DNA of 64,000 nt, taken from contig NC_083384.1 in NCBI RefSeq assembly GCF_031755915.1, positions 19,040,001 through 19,104,000 of the forward strand, read 5' to 3'. The first letter of the stretch is position 1. Every line of letters begins with the position of its first letter. The translations under genes and the position numbers were made by a program. This document shows positions 22,991 to 35,020 of this stretch, in pieces. The stretch comes from Ziziphus jujuba (Eukaryota; Streptophyta; Magnoliopsida; Rosales; Rhamnaceae). Under the pieces are notes generated by a model, which searched no databases, was not told where the DNA came from, and saw only the letters and a program-made list of their open reading frames with translations.

Positions 22991-23364
22991 ACACCGAAAA
23001 CAGATTGTGTATATATATATATATATATATATAGAAGAGTATAAATCACAATCTCTTTTCAATTATTCAGATTTCATTTAGTATCTAGATTAGAGAAAGC
23101 ATAATACAAAACAAACAGAAACAGAAACGTAGATGCAAGACAAGATATCCCCCAAAAGCTTAGGCTTCATAAGTACTAAATGTTGGACAGAGGACTAAAT
23201 AACAGAAGCCACTTCTTGACCATGAAATAATCAAATCATGATCACAACATTGCTGAGTAACAAATGATAAAACCACACTCGCATAACATGTTTTTTCTCG
23301 AAATGAATTCATCTTTAGCACACACCTTTTATTATCAACATTCCACTCCTCCCCCCGTAGTTAC

Positions 23365-23530
23365 ATTGTAGCTCCATCACTAACACGAGCTGGTATAACC
23401 ACAATCATATTTCGCTTTGACTGTACTTGGGCATTGCCTCCACATCTTTGACAATAATCAGTGATTAGCTTGCCATCTCTATCACACTTTGTGCAGGTAG
23501 AAACTTAATGATCACCAAATATATGGATCA
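23365..23530 (-). pseudogene. DnaJ relic exon, zinc-finger region
   Basis: The frame reads IFGDH, stop, VSTCTKCDRDGKLIT, DYCQRCGGNAQVQSKR and VVIPARVSDGATM, ending at an ACAAT/GTAACT donor that splits the Met codon. The two CxxC pairs are present. The glycines usual after the first pair (CxxCxGxG) are missing and an Asp/Arg replaces them. The upstream border of the exon is not clear. Confidence 0.78.
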
Positions 23531-24834
23531 ATGTCAAAGACAGATATCAAATCCTAACGAAGTGTAGGAGATGGATCTGCATGAATACACCACATCAAGC
23601 ACGTGCAAGCCCGCTAGGTTCCCCACTATTGGACAAAAGAGAAAAAAAATGCGGAGCTCAAGATAAAGATCTTCATTTAAATCAAACATGCATGGAGAAT
23701 CCAGAATAGGTCTTCACTAATTCAGGCCATAGAAAAATTTTTTAGTAGTCAGTCTACAAGAATGTTAACTGTTTTAAGTGTTTTGTGTTAGGTGGATATA
23801 CATTGTTAGATTCACAGCCTATAAGCTTAAGCTTTTAAGTAAATGTACAAATTTCAGAAATACAAGAGGGGTCTGCATGTTTACCATGGGTTAGGCGAAG
23901 TTGGAATAATTCATATATCATTTTTAATGTTCAGAATGTCAAATTAACGGTGACATCATTCCAAATGGCGTTCTCTGAGTTCTCATTAGACCTCTGTTGG
24001 CAAAGTAGAAAGAAGATACTAGCATAAGCTCTCTACATGTCAAAACTCAAAAGGCATAAATGACCCACAATCTACCATTTCATTATGCAATTTACGGTGC
24101 GAGCTTTTTCATACAAGGCAGCAAGCAATGTTTTCAGATTCCATACATGGTGCTTACCATATTATCTCCAATGAAAGTCTTCTTCTTCATCTACCACAAG
24201 CATACTGATCCTGAGTAAAACATCCACAATTTCCATTCTCATTCATTGTTACAGGTACCACCCTTTATGCCACAAGTAATCAGTAATGTATCCCAATTAC
24301 TAGACCAACAACAACTTGAAGAGAGAAGCTGACCTACTAAGAATGCTAAGTTCAGAATTCAAACCTCATGCTGTATATTGAATCAATTGATTCATGCTGA
24401 GAGGGTAACTTAAATTGTGCAAGGCAATCAACATAATTTTATTAAAATATATCTATATATATATATATATACATATATATAAAATACAAGGATGCAGCGT
24501 AGAATAATGCTTACTCTAAGAATCAAGAAGGTTTTAATTGATTGAGCTCCATCATGGCATGGTAAGGCGATGGAACAACAAGGTTTGAACAGTTCTTCAA
24601 GTTGTAGGTGGATAACTACTCGATGTACTTGAGGTCAGTCCTTGAACATTAAGTCCCACCGCTCACTTCCACTTCCAAGATTCATAATTTGTTACTGATT
24701 GAAACAAGAGCAGATCGTCGGTGTGCATTACTTGTCTTGATGGGAGATGTCAAGCTTAGTCATTAGTTAAAAAAATTCTGTTCCTGTTAAACAAGAGCCT
24801 CGGAGACATATGAAAATAGTAAAAATTTTTCATG

Positions 24835-26265
24835 TCACCTTCCGATTATAGTTAAATTGTTAACTAGCTCCTCATCTTCAGAATTCTTGATGATTTTAAC
24901 TATACTGTCGATATAAGGAGCTTGAGGTCGAATTCCCTTCTTGAGCATTAACCTCGCAAGCTTCACAGCCTCCAAGGAATGCTTTTGTCGACATAGCCCC
25001 ACTAAAAGAATGGAATAGATATCAGAGTCAATGGAAGATAAGCATCCCAAACTCTCAATTTCATCACATAAGTGATATCCATCTAGCATCCGCCCCTCCA
25101 AACAAAGCTCCTTTATCATAATGCTACATGCCAAACCATCTGGTCTCATCCCACTATCTAGCATCTTCCTGAATGCCTTCTCCGCTTCATGAGGTTTTTG
25201 ATTTGTTTTTAAAGAAACCACCAGAGAACTGTAACATTCTCCAGGGGAGACATTACCTCCTCTTACTACTCTCTCAATTAACTTATATATCTCCTCCACT
25301 CGATCCTCAGCACAAAAGCACTTAATTAAAGAACTAACTGTTATGCGATTTGGAGCACACCCAAAAGCTTCCATTCGATCCAAAACCTTCAATGCCTCCG
25401 ACAGCCTGCCTTTCTCACAAAACCTTTGAATAAGAGAGGTATAAGTTACTACATTAGGACTACAATTCCCACCTTCTTTCTCCATTTCCCCTAATAACTC
25501 CAAAGCTTTCTCCATATTCCCACACCTACAAACCCCATCAAGAAGCACCGAGTACAACACCACATTGGGCAAACACCCCTGTTCCTTCATAACATTAAAC
25601 AACCCACAAGCATCCTCCAACCTACATGCATTACAAAACCCTTTGACCATCTCAACAAAGGTGATCATATCAGGACAAAGATCCATCGAACCCATCTCTC
25701 TCATCAAACTTCCAGCCATATCCATATCACCCTTTTGGCAAACCAATCTTATTACAACATTGTACATTGTGGTGTCAGCACGTAAACCAAAATCCGGCAT
25801 TTTCCTCAATACCCGCAAAGCCTCATCAGCAAGTTTAGCTTCTTTGTACAAATTCAAAACCACCTTAAATGTCTTAAGACTAACTAAACAACTCTCAGCT
25901 CTATAAGCATCAATAACATTGAAAAGAAGTTGTGGGTTTTGATGAATTCCAAACAATTTACAAACTTTGGTGTACATATAAGAACTATGCCTATAATTAG
26001 ATTGAAGACCAGCCCAAATGAAAAATCTAAGACCCATTTGAGATTGGCCAGGATAGCACCTTTCTAAGACATTGCTGACAGATTTTGCATCCAGTAAAGC
26101 ACTAAATGGGGCCAGTGTTTTCTCCATGTTGCCACCGTTGTTTTTCTTCAGGTGATTGAAAACTTTGTCAGCAGATGAGGCAGTTGTGAAATGAAAGGTT
26201 AAGAATTTGGGGTTTTCCAGGCGAATTGAAGACGAGAGAAACCGCGAAATTGAACAAAGCGCCAT
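24835..26265 (-). CDS. P-class pentatricopeptide repeat protein (similar to Arabidopsis At5g47360 type)
   Basis: An intact single-exon gene of 476 codons. The first ATG is at 26,263-26,265 (MALCSISRF). The open frame extends four codons upstream only through a TTG, so I start at the ATG. PPR proteins bind organelle RNA in a sequence-specific way and act in its processing, stability or translation. The N-terminus (residues 1-30, rich in Ser/Arg/Phe with no acid except one Glu) looks like a mitochondrial presequence. From about residue 125 the protein is a run of roughly nine 35-residue repeats, for example NVVTYTSLIQRFCEKGRLSE and NVVLYSVLLDGVCRCGNMEK. There is no E or DYW extension, so it is P class. 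The length and N-terminal region resemble At5g47360; that orthology is from memory and not tested. Confidence 0.9.
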   Translation of the reverse strand: MALCSISRFLSSSIRLENPKFLTFHFTTASSADKVFNHLKKNNGGNMEKTLAPFSALLDAKSVSNVLERCYPGQSQMGLRFFIWAGLQSNYRHSSYMYTKVCKLFGIHQNPQLLFNVIDAYRAESCLVSLKTFKVVLNLYKEAKLADEALRVLRKMPDFGLRADTTMYNVVIRLVCQKGDMDMAGSLMREMGSMDLCPDMITFVEMVKGFCNACRLEDACGLFNVMKEQGCLPNVVLYSVLLDGVCRCGNMEKALELLGEMEKEGGNCSPNVVTYTSLIQRFCEKGRLSEALKVLDRMEAFGCAPNRITVSSLIKCFCAEDRVEEIYKLIERVVRGGNVSPGECYSSLVVSLKTNQKPHEAEKAFRKMLDSGMRPDGLACSIMIKELCLEGRMLDGYHLCDEIESLGCLSSIDSDIYSILLVGLCRQKHSLEAVKLARLMLKKGIRPQAPYIDSIVKIIKNSEDEELVNNLTIIGR

Positions 26266-26306
26266 TAATTTAGTCAAGAAATTACCTTATAGGCGGAAAA
26301 TTGGCT

Positions 26307-26320
26307 AAACCCTAAACCCT
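26307..26320 (-). promoter_or_regulatory. Double telo-box in the PPR 5' region
   Basis: The plus strand has AAACCCTAAACCCT, two telo-box cores (AAACCCTA), about 45 bp upstream of the PPR start codon. Telo-boxes are known in plant promoters and leaders of growth-linked and organelle-biogenesis genes. Activity here is inferred. Confidence 0.5.
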
Positions 26321-26997
26321 ATGATGGAAAAAGATGCTACCTTGTTGGGGAAGAGAGCAAGTAAAGCCTGAATAGGACCGAGGCAACTTGGAAAGGAACC
26401 GGTTGAAGGGCTTTTGCCTAGACGAATTTTTCAACGTCTTAGATCAGATCCAAGTTCTTCGACTGTTTGTTGCATACGGAGCACACCTGCTTTATTTTCC
26501 TTTTTTTTGTTAGCTGGAATTTTTTGCTTTTTGACTGAGTAATAATAGGATAAAAGAGAACCATTACTAGTTCTCAAAAAAAAATAAGAATAAAAAAGAT
26601 TGCATTTACGTCCCAAAAAAGAACAAATATTTAGTAAAAATAACAATAAAAGAAAAAAAAAACTAATATTGCTATTTATAAACCTGGTTGACAAAGGATC
26701 TTTATTTTTTTTTATAAATACAAAAAATATATATATATATTATTTATTATCATTAAAATTTATATATCATGTGATAATTTAAATAATTAGCTAAAAGAAT
26801 TTATTTTTTTAATTTTGAATTTTAGAATAAAAATTAAATATTAAATATAATAATTATCATATTAGCAATTATTTCGTTAATAATTAATCATAATTTGTGA
26901 TACATAACAAAACTTATTAAAAAATAAATTTTAATACCAGATCAGATTGATCCCAAATTTTGATCTGTGTTATCTCATGGGCCAAATACCGAGGAAA
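26321..26997. other. PPR upstream region and AT-rich spacer
   Basis: No gene is seen. The first ~130 bp are the likely promoter and leader of the PPR gene. Beyond about 26,500 it is AT-rich with A and T runs. The overlapping short ORFs are low-complexity. Confidence 0.45.
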
Positions 26998-27539
26998 TTG
27001 TTAGAAAAATAACAATATAATAATATAAAGATAGCAAGTATAAAGAGCATTCAAATAAAATATATAGAAAACTTTAAAATATTTGATATAAAAAATGTGG
27101 ACAAAATATCAAATTAATTATAAAAGTATTGATAAAACTTGAAATTTTCAACAAAATTTGGATGAAGGATTTGAATTTAAGTTTGAGGCTCTTTCATAGA
27201 TGCTAGTGAATTCAAATACTTTTGTCTCCCAATATATAATGGATGTATAAAAGCTTTAAAACCAATGAATATTTTACTTGATTTTTTATTAATGTTTTGT
27301 AATAATGGAATGTTGTGAATTGTTTTCCAGATTGAAGAGTTTCTAGACAAACTTATTGATCATTAAAGCCTTTTTGTTGGGACAAAATCGAGATTTTAAT
27401 TAAATTTTTTTTTTTTTTTTTTTTTTTGGAAATTGGTTTGAGTTGTGGAAATTGTTTTCCAGCTTGTTATGCTTCTGTCAAAAGACTCAAAACCAAACAA
27501 GGTGGATGCAAATGTGATAAGTTCTACAAGTATTTATAT

Positions 27540-27994
27540 TAACATCCATTCCTTAGTTTTTTTTAAGTGCTTTCCATAAGCTCAAAAACTTCATTCTTCT
27601 TGCCTCCAAAGTATTCTTCCAAGTTCTTAGGCTTTTCATTGCAATGGAGTTCAAGCAATTTCAAGTTTGTCAGAAAGAATTTCAAAGATGCAAGATTTTG
27701 AAGCTTTTGTATATTCATTATATTTTTGGAAGACAGATGCATTTAGATTTACTAGCACCTATAAAAGGCCAAACGTATCGTAAGGACACTATGTTGAACA
27801 CCAAACTTGGACCTAAATCCAAATCTTTCATCTAAATTTTGTTGAATAATCCAAGTTTCCATCAATACTTTTGTAATTATTTTGATATTTTGTCCACATT
27901 TTTTATATGAAATAATTTTAAGCTTTTTGTATATTTTATTTGAATGCTCCTTGTACTTGGTATATTATATATTTTTTATATAATTTCCTAACAA
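27540..27994 (+). repeat. Inner copy of a ~450 bp direct repeat (with 30,360-30,815)
   Basis: This is colinear with 30,360-30,815, sharing TTTTTAAGTGCTTT, GCAATTTCAAGTTT, AAGACAGA, GATATTTTGTCCACATTTTT and GAATGCTCCTTGTA. The short ORF at 27,644-27,835 is not conserved in the other copy, so I do not treat it as a gene. Confidence 0.75.
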
Positions 27995-28947
27995 TTTTAA
28001 GACAAAAAAAAGTAAGGTATATAGGTGCTGAAGTTTGCACAGAAGGCATCGATTGTTTATTAGTATAATGTGAATCCTTCTGTTTTCCTGAGTATCGTGG
28101 TTTTGATAAAGAAAGCTGAACATGTTTTATTAGGAATTTATATTTTTTTGGTTTGTTATGCTCTACTTAATGCTAACAATTCTTGTAGGAAAGTTTTCTA
28201 CGTTGAGTTTGAGATTGGATTTAGTTTCTTGATTATTCTAGACAATAACGCATGCAAAGCCCATTTACGATGAATCTTGTTATCGAGTAGAATGGACTTT
28301 GGATGAATGATCAATTTCTTTTGTAGAATCTTAGGTCTTTTGAAACTTGGATGCTGAGTTGAACTGAGCAGTTTTGGGTTCCTAAATTGGTATGAAACCT
28401 TGATGAAAACCAAGAAACTCTTAGCATAATTTTTTGTTCTTTTGGGAGTGAATTTTTAGATAGATTTGGACAAATTTGACATGTAGGCTATGTTGCTCAC
28501 ACCAAAAGATCCTGAAATCTGAAGCCGAAATCACAAGAAATTCTGACAAATTCGACAAACCCGTGGCTGATTATTTTTAGATTTGAATATTGTGTTTTTG
28601 ACATTTTTTGAACAAATTGATACGAGATTTATGTTGCGCAGACCAATACAAAGAGAACAAGATTAATCTAGTCGAAAACAGCCATTGGAATTGAAAGATC
28701 CTGTAGGATCGAAAAGTAATAAGTTCTATTATCTCAGAATATGTGGGAGAAGCCATTTTGTTTTACTAGTTACCTTTTTAAATAAAGCACCCTTAAAGGA
28801 AAGAGAAAAAACCCCATATGAGCAATGGAAAGGAAAATAGCAATAGCCTCCTTTGAAATTTCTATGAATGTGGAGGTGTCTTACTAAAATGGCAATGAAA
28901 TAGAGAATAGATACAACGAGTACCCAATCTATTTAACTAGAGATCCC

Positions 28948-29463
28948 TAATTTTAGGTTCTAAAGGATAACTAAATTGTAAAAATTGAGTTGAATTATTG
29001 CAAGGATTATCCTCCTATCTATTCCTATAATAAAATAGTAATGTACATAAAAAAAATGTTAAGACTTTTAGTGATACTTATGCTTGGAGGGAATCTCAAA
29101 GAAGTAACATAGGTTACTCTTAAATAAGAAATCACCTATGCGAGAGAGAAATGGGACCGTTTCAAAAGAAAACTGTATGGGAACCAATTCTTTATAAACT
29201 CTCCTAGATTTAGGTTCTAAAGGATAACTAAATTGTAAAAATTGAATTAGATTATTGCAAGGATTATCCTCCTATCTATTCCTATAATAAAATAGTAATG
29301 CCCATAAGAAAATGTTAAGCCATACTTTTAGTGATACTTATGCTTTGAGGGAATCTCATAGAAGTAACATAGGTTACTCTTAGATAAGAAATCACATATG
29401 CAAGACAGAAATGGGGCCATTTCAAAAGAAAATTGTATGGGATTCAATTCTTTAGAAACTCTC
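28948..29463 (+). repeat. Tandem duplication of a ~259 bp segment
   Basis: Copy 1 (about 28,948-29,206) and copy 2 (about 29,207-29,463) share TAGGTTCTAAAGGATAAC, GGATTATCCTCCTATCTATT, GTGATACTTATGCTT and AGTAACATAGGTTACTCTTA. They differ by scattered substitutions and short indels. Confidence 0.85.
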
Positions 29464-29689
29464 AAGAACTAGGAAAATATTTATAGCCAAAACAAACATA
29501 ACAGTAAGAACTAAAATGCATTTGAAAGATTCATATGTGAAGTATATAATCATTTACACGAATGATAAAATGGTTCAAGGACATTTTATCTACTATTTAG
29601 TCAGTAAAGTAAATATAATCTCACAAGAAAAGATTTAAAAAGTAATACCCTATGAACATCTCAACCGTAGAACTCAATTACCAAAGTCA

Positions 29690-30320
29690 AACTTTATGTC
29701 TCTAACTCCGTTTCATGTCAATTATCAATTTTATTTATGTAGGGGATTGTTGAAAAATATGATATTTGTAACAACCATGATTAATGGCTAGAGTTATACA
29801 AGTGAACTGAAATTGAATAGGTGTAAAGAGCAAATAAATTTCAAAGATTAATGGTAGGTTAATTTGACCATTTATGATTTAATAAGAAATTAATTTAATC
29901 GTTATGGGGAATTAATTGAGTAACGGTTTTTAAATTTAATTGACTATTATGAAATTGATTAAAATATTTCAAAATTAATTGGAACTATATCACCAGAGTC
30001 AAATTTTGTATATGTAGTTTCATTCCATGCCAATCTATCAATTTCGTTTATATAGGAAATTGTTTAAAAAATGTGCCTCTAACAACCTAATTAAATAATT
30101 ACAACAGCCATGTTTAATGGCAGGAGTTACACCCGTGAATTAAATTAATGTAATGAACAAATAAATTTCAATGCTTAATGGTAGTTTAAATTGACCATTA
30201 TAAATTAATGGCAGATTAATTTGATCATTATGGAGAATTAATTAAGTAACGGTTTTTTAATTTAATTAATTGTTATGAAATTAATTGAAACATTTCAGAA
30301 TTAATTAGAATGTTATAAAA
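29690..30320 (+). repeat. Diverged tandem duplication of a ~310 bp segment
   Basis: The first copy (about 29,690-29,995) and second copy (about 29,998-30,320) both run through TCAATTT(T/C)(A/G)TTTAT, AACA(A/G)CCATG(A/T)TTAATGGC, ATAAATTTCAA and GAGTAACGGTTTT-like blocks. They are AT-rich and non-coding. Confidence 0.7.
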
Positions 30321-30359
30321 ATAGTTGGCTATTGAATACCCCTCCGTGGATGAGTCTAT

Positions 30360-30815
30360 ATGTTGAACCCATTGCTTAGTTTTCCTAAGTGCTTTTGACA
30401 AGCTGTAAAGATTCCTTCATCTTATCTTCAAAGTATTCTTAGATGTTTTTAAGTTTTCCAATGTATTAGACATCAGGCAATTTCAAGTTTACCAAAGAGA
30501 AATTCCAAAGGTACAAGATTTTTAAACTTTTATACCTGCGTTGTATCTTAGAAGACAGACCCATTTGGATTCATTAGCTCCCATGACGGGCCGAATTTGT
30601 CTTAAAGAGTGTGGAACATAAGCCTCGAACTTAAATTCAAATCCTTTGTCCAAATTTCATTGAATATTCCAGGTTTTTAACAATTTTTGTTGTAATTATT
30701 TTGATATTTTGTCCACATTTTTTATATGAAATATTTTTAAGCTTTTTGTATATTTTATTTGAATGCTCCTTGTATTTGATATTTTTATATTATTTTATTG
30801 TTATGTTTCTAACAA
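30360..30815 (+). repeat. Outer copy of the ~450 bp direct repeat
   Basis: The partner of 27,540-27,994. Its last ~200 bp form the outer right inverted end of the 26,998-30,815 block. Confidence 0.75.
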
Positions 30816-32477
30816 AGTTAACTTAAAAATAAAAAAGAAAAATGAATTTTACCATGTACTAATTTCATTAACATTTTCAAAATCTATTGGTAATTATGAA
30901 AATGTATGAGTGACACTGCAATTGATCGTTCTTAATTAGTGGAATAATTTCGATTAATTTGATTATATGTATGAGATCCCTGTCAATTAATTAGATAAAT
31001 ATAGGCAATTCAATAATTAATTTCCATTGAATGTTCTCTTTACTATAAAATGTAGTGTGAGAGAAATTTTGTGAAATCACACTTGTGCGAAAACTGAAAA
31101 CTCAAATTGGCGTCTTAAATTTTTTTCATTCGAGCCACCAATTAAAGTATTAGATTCAGAGATTCCTTCTTTTTTATTTCAAATATTTTTCATAAAAAAT
31201 AAAATAAAAGAAGCAAGGAGTGTGATGTTTCAAACCGACAATATAGAAAAGTATACCAATAAAGTCAATTTCATTTCAAATAAAAAATAAAATAAATAAA
31301 TATCAAAGTTGAAACTAAAAAACTGTTTGGATTGAAGAAGAAAAAAAAAAAAAATCTTTAATGCGGAAAGGAAAGAAAAGTATTCGTTTATAAGTGTTGA
31401 TTGTATGACTAATGAATAGAAATGCAACGAAATGATATGACATAGACTAATAATAATAGTAATTTTGGTTATTAAAATTGCTTTTCTTTCTATCAATTTC
31501 CAGTTAATTTTGAAAGAAAACAAATTTAATATAAAAGAATTAATTTCTTTCCTTTTATTTCCTTTCCATCTAATTTTAACCATCCAAATAAAAAATTTAA
31601 ATCATTTCTTTTCTATTCCCTTCTATTTCATCAGTCCAAACATAATGTAAAATAACAAGTAACAACTATTTGACTGAAAAAAAAAAGTTACAACAACTAA
31701 ATAAATTCCTTTATAATCTACCTACTGCTGCTGCTGCTGCTGGTAAATAATATTGTTGTTGTTGTTGTTGTATATTGCTTTTATTTATTTTTTATTTTTT
31801 TGGGTTATATTTGTATACAAGTAAACATGGGGCTTCTTGCTTATGGACCTCTTTAAAGCTTTCAAATGCAAATGAAAAAAACAAAAATAAAAGATAAAAA
31901 ATAAAAGCTTTCTTAGATTGTTCCCTTATGAAATTGGAAAAATTAGAAATTTATAAATCAGTTCATTCATAAAACTATTTTCTTTTTATATATAATTTAA
32001 TCATAAACTTACTAACCTACGTGCACACACAAAATTAAAGCAAGCAATTGAGCAATTAATTCCATAATAAAAAAGCCAAATACTTAAAATATAAGAGTTT
32101 CTGTTTTTCTTTAATTAAAATCTTGTTTTTATATTTTATAAGATGCAAAGTTTAGGTGGTAGTTCAAGTTCAATATTCGAAGATCTTAAGTAAGCATTAC
32201 TAAAAGAACATTCATGTGATTAACTTTTCTTAAGATTTCCCTTTATCTTTGTGTTTATTCTTTTAGGCAAAAAAGAAAAAAAAAAAAGTATCGGAATTCC
32301 CAAGCACCAAATTTGTTAATTTGGGTCATGGAAAAGCATGAGAATCAGATCCATTGTCTACAAATCCTTCCAATTTACTTTCGGCCACAAATATAGAAAA
32401 AATAATAAATAAATAACTAAGAAGGATATGGACATTCTCACCCTTCTTCATCTCAGGAGGCTTATAATTTTACATAT

Positions 32478-32480
<3 letters not shown>

Positions 32481-32523
<43 letters not shown>
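32481..32523. repeat. (TA)n microsatellite
   Basis: An uninterrupted TA run of about 43 bp. A shorter one lies at 32,661-32,681, followed by a short TG run. Confidence 0.95.
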
Positions 32524-32526
<3 letters not shown>

Positions 32527-33007
32527 TATATTATGATACATATATGATATGTATTATCGAAAAATTATATGTTAATTCTGTAATAGGGCATATTAGACAT
32601 GCACTATAAAATGGACGTTTAATTTCAGATAAAATATTATCTAACAAAAATTGTGATGCATATATATATATATATATATATGTTTATATGTGTGTGTGTG
32701 ATACATCTCCTTAAATATTAAACTTTCACCGAAAGCTGCCTATAACATGCACCATGTATATGTTAAACTTTGAAAAGATTATTAGGTTTTAAGCGATCGA
32801 TCAAAAATGATTAAAATTAACTTTCACGATATCTTCTCTAATGACATGATCAATTAAATTATAATCGCGTGTGCAGGAGCTTTAATTTTTCTTTTGCCAT
32901 CTTAAAGATAAATATAGAAGATAATGCAAATTTTGGTGGAGAAGCAACAGAATATTATCGTATTTTCTATTCTACTTGGCTTGGTCCGCCATAACTGTTT
33001 TCCATGG

Positions 33008-33009
<2 letters not shown>

Positions 33010-33057
<48 letters not shown>
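33010..33057. repeat. (TA)n microsatellite
   Basis: An uninterrupted TA run of about 48 bp. Confidence 0.95.
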
Positions 33058-33061
<4 letters not shown>

Positions 33062-34960
33062 CAATTATGATAAACAAAGAAGATAACACATATGATGAAA
33101 AGGAAAACAATTATATGGCAAATTTTTTTAAAAAATAATATAAAAGGACTCTAATATTTTTATCTGATAAATATAAAATTACATTCTTTTATTTAGGGGT
33201 TGTATAATTTTTTTCAATACATCAATGCCCCATATCTTTAAATTATTATAAGTTAGTCCAATTTATTAAAATTTAATAGAAACTGTGAAGGGCATGTGAA
33301 ATTGCATTTAAGTATCCTATAAAATTGTTTTTTAACATTCTTTAACTAAATTCAGTAAAAAATGTTAAAAAAAAAGACTAGTAAATTGAAAAAAATGTAA
33401 AACCACAATAAAATCTAAAAACTCACTTGTATTATCTTGGACATAATAAAGTCTAAAAGAATAAAAATAATAAAATCATCTACTTTCATAATATTGTCTT
33501 GATCTTACCATATATAAATTAATTTGCTTCGAAACTTGGACTTCCCAAAAAAATAATAATAAAAAAAAATTGAGATTTAAAGGTAAATGTGAAAGTAACT
33601 TGTTTGGAAGTAGGACTAACATAAAAAAAAAAATAAAAAAAAAAAATTGGGATATTGGAGTAATACACTTTAAACTATACACACTTTGACACTTTATATC
33701 CTAAATAATTTTATTTTTTTTTTAGCATTTTACACCCTAAATTTCAGTTTTTTACATCATTGCACCTTACTCATTTTCTCTGTTAACTTTTAACAAATTT
33801 ATCACATGACTAGCACATGAGGTAAAAAATGAGAATGTAAAGTCCAATTCTATATGATTTACTATGAATAGTGCAAAAAAAATTTAATAAAAAATAATGA
33901 AAATCAATTAAATTATGATTCTTTTAACATTTATTAAAGTTTTAAAAAAATACAAATGTCATTTTTGAAAAAATAAAAACCAATAATATGTAAATACTAT
34001 AGAAATTAAAAAAAGAAAGACTTATAAAAAACAAATTTCAAGTATTTACAAAATCTAAATGAAAACTTCGAAAGATTATTTTATAAAATATGTTATTTTA
34101 TTTATTACATATATTTTTATATTTATATTTACTATTTTTTTAAAATTTCTTTTAAGAATTTCTAATTTGCATTTTTTTTTATAAAATTTTACTTTTTCCA
34201 AAAAAAAATTATTTTTTTAATGCTGTTCAAACTTTTTATAGGTCTTTTAGTTTTTTAGGGTATCTATTTTATTTTTACAAAATTTAAATAACAATTTATA
34301 CATATTATAAGGATTTTAAATAAAAAAAAATAAAGACTCATAAAAAAAAAGTGATAAGGTATTTATAAAAGCAAAAGAAAATTGGAAAATTAATATTATA
34401 AAATATATTATTCTATTTATTACATAAATTTTTTATATTTATAGTTATTATTTAGAAAAAAAAATATTTATAAAATTTTCTAATATGTATTTTTTTATAT
34501 ATTAAGGTTTTAAGCAAAGAGGGAGAGGGATAGAGAAGGAGGAGGGTTCCTTCGGAAGAAGAATGGAGGAGGAGAGAGAAGATGGGTGATGACGTTGTTG
34601 GAGGAGAAAACGTGGTAAACAGTGAGTTTTGAGTTTTGGGGGGTTTTTAATTATTTTAATAACTAATATGTTTTTATCTAAAATTAATTGCAAAAAATTT
34701 TTAAAAAATTAGGATCACGTGAGTTGCAGTGACATACATATTTGAAAATAAAAGATAAATATCGAAACAAATTTTACAACCCCTTAAATAAAAATGCAGT
34801 GAAAATAAAAGATATTAAAATGTATTTTAATAAATAAAAAATTAACCAAAATCAAAGTCACACAAGAAATACTGTTCCTTGAATACTACAAATCCGCACA
34901 CTTAATGAAACTCAATTTTATTTTTTATTTAATTTTTTTTTTACGTTATTTTGAAATATA

Positions 34961-34962
<2 letters not shown>

Positions 34963-35017
<55 letters not shown>
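34963..35017. repeat. (TA)n microsatellite
   Basis: A TA run of about 54 bp, the longest in the window. Confidence 0.95.

Positions 35018-35020
<3 letters not shown>

Larger units (their letters stand above)
15059..23530 (-). pseudogene. DnaJ/HSP40 co-chaperone pseudogene, exons split by a Copia insertion
   Basis: Several minus-strand segments match, in order, the C-terminal half of a type I DnaJ of the plastid-like plant group. Intact members stimulate Hsp70 ATPase and bind clients. The segments are the last zinc-finger repeats (about 23,365-23,530), substrate-binding domain pieces (22,683-22,813 and 21,180-21,319), a doubtful piece at 20,761-20,818 and a probable last exon at 15,059-15,204. 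GT/AG borders are kept, so it is a genomic and not a processed copy. Damage is clear: stops replace Gln before the zinc finger and in RDL*IPS, and there are frameshifts after STINA and before LPHMG. Two zinc-finger glycines are changed. No J domain was found upstream, where the PPR gene starts at 24,835. A Copia element lies in its 3' part. Confidence 0.72.
26998..30815. mobile_element. Repeat block with long terminal inverted repeats
   Basis: The left end starts TTGTTAGAAAAATAACAATA. It matches, inverted, two downstream sites: the end at 30,815 (ending GTTATGTTTCTAACAA on the plus strand) and an inner copy ending at 27,994. The inverted match runs about 200-230 bp and includes AAAAAATGTGGACAAAATATCA and GAGCATTCAAATAAAATAT. 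The outer end is the closer match to the left end near the tip. Long inverted ends suggest a Mutator-like or other foldback DNA element, but there is no transposase and flanking 8-9 bp do not match, so the class is open. Confidence 0.55.

Noticed and set aside
25565..25906. 113-codon plus-strand frame
   Set aside because: It is the antisense shadow of the PPR gene.
26266..26277. Earlier PPR start, four codons upstream
   Set aside because: The extension starts at TTG. The first ATG (26,265) gives a normal targeting peptide.
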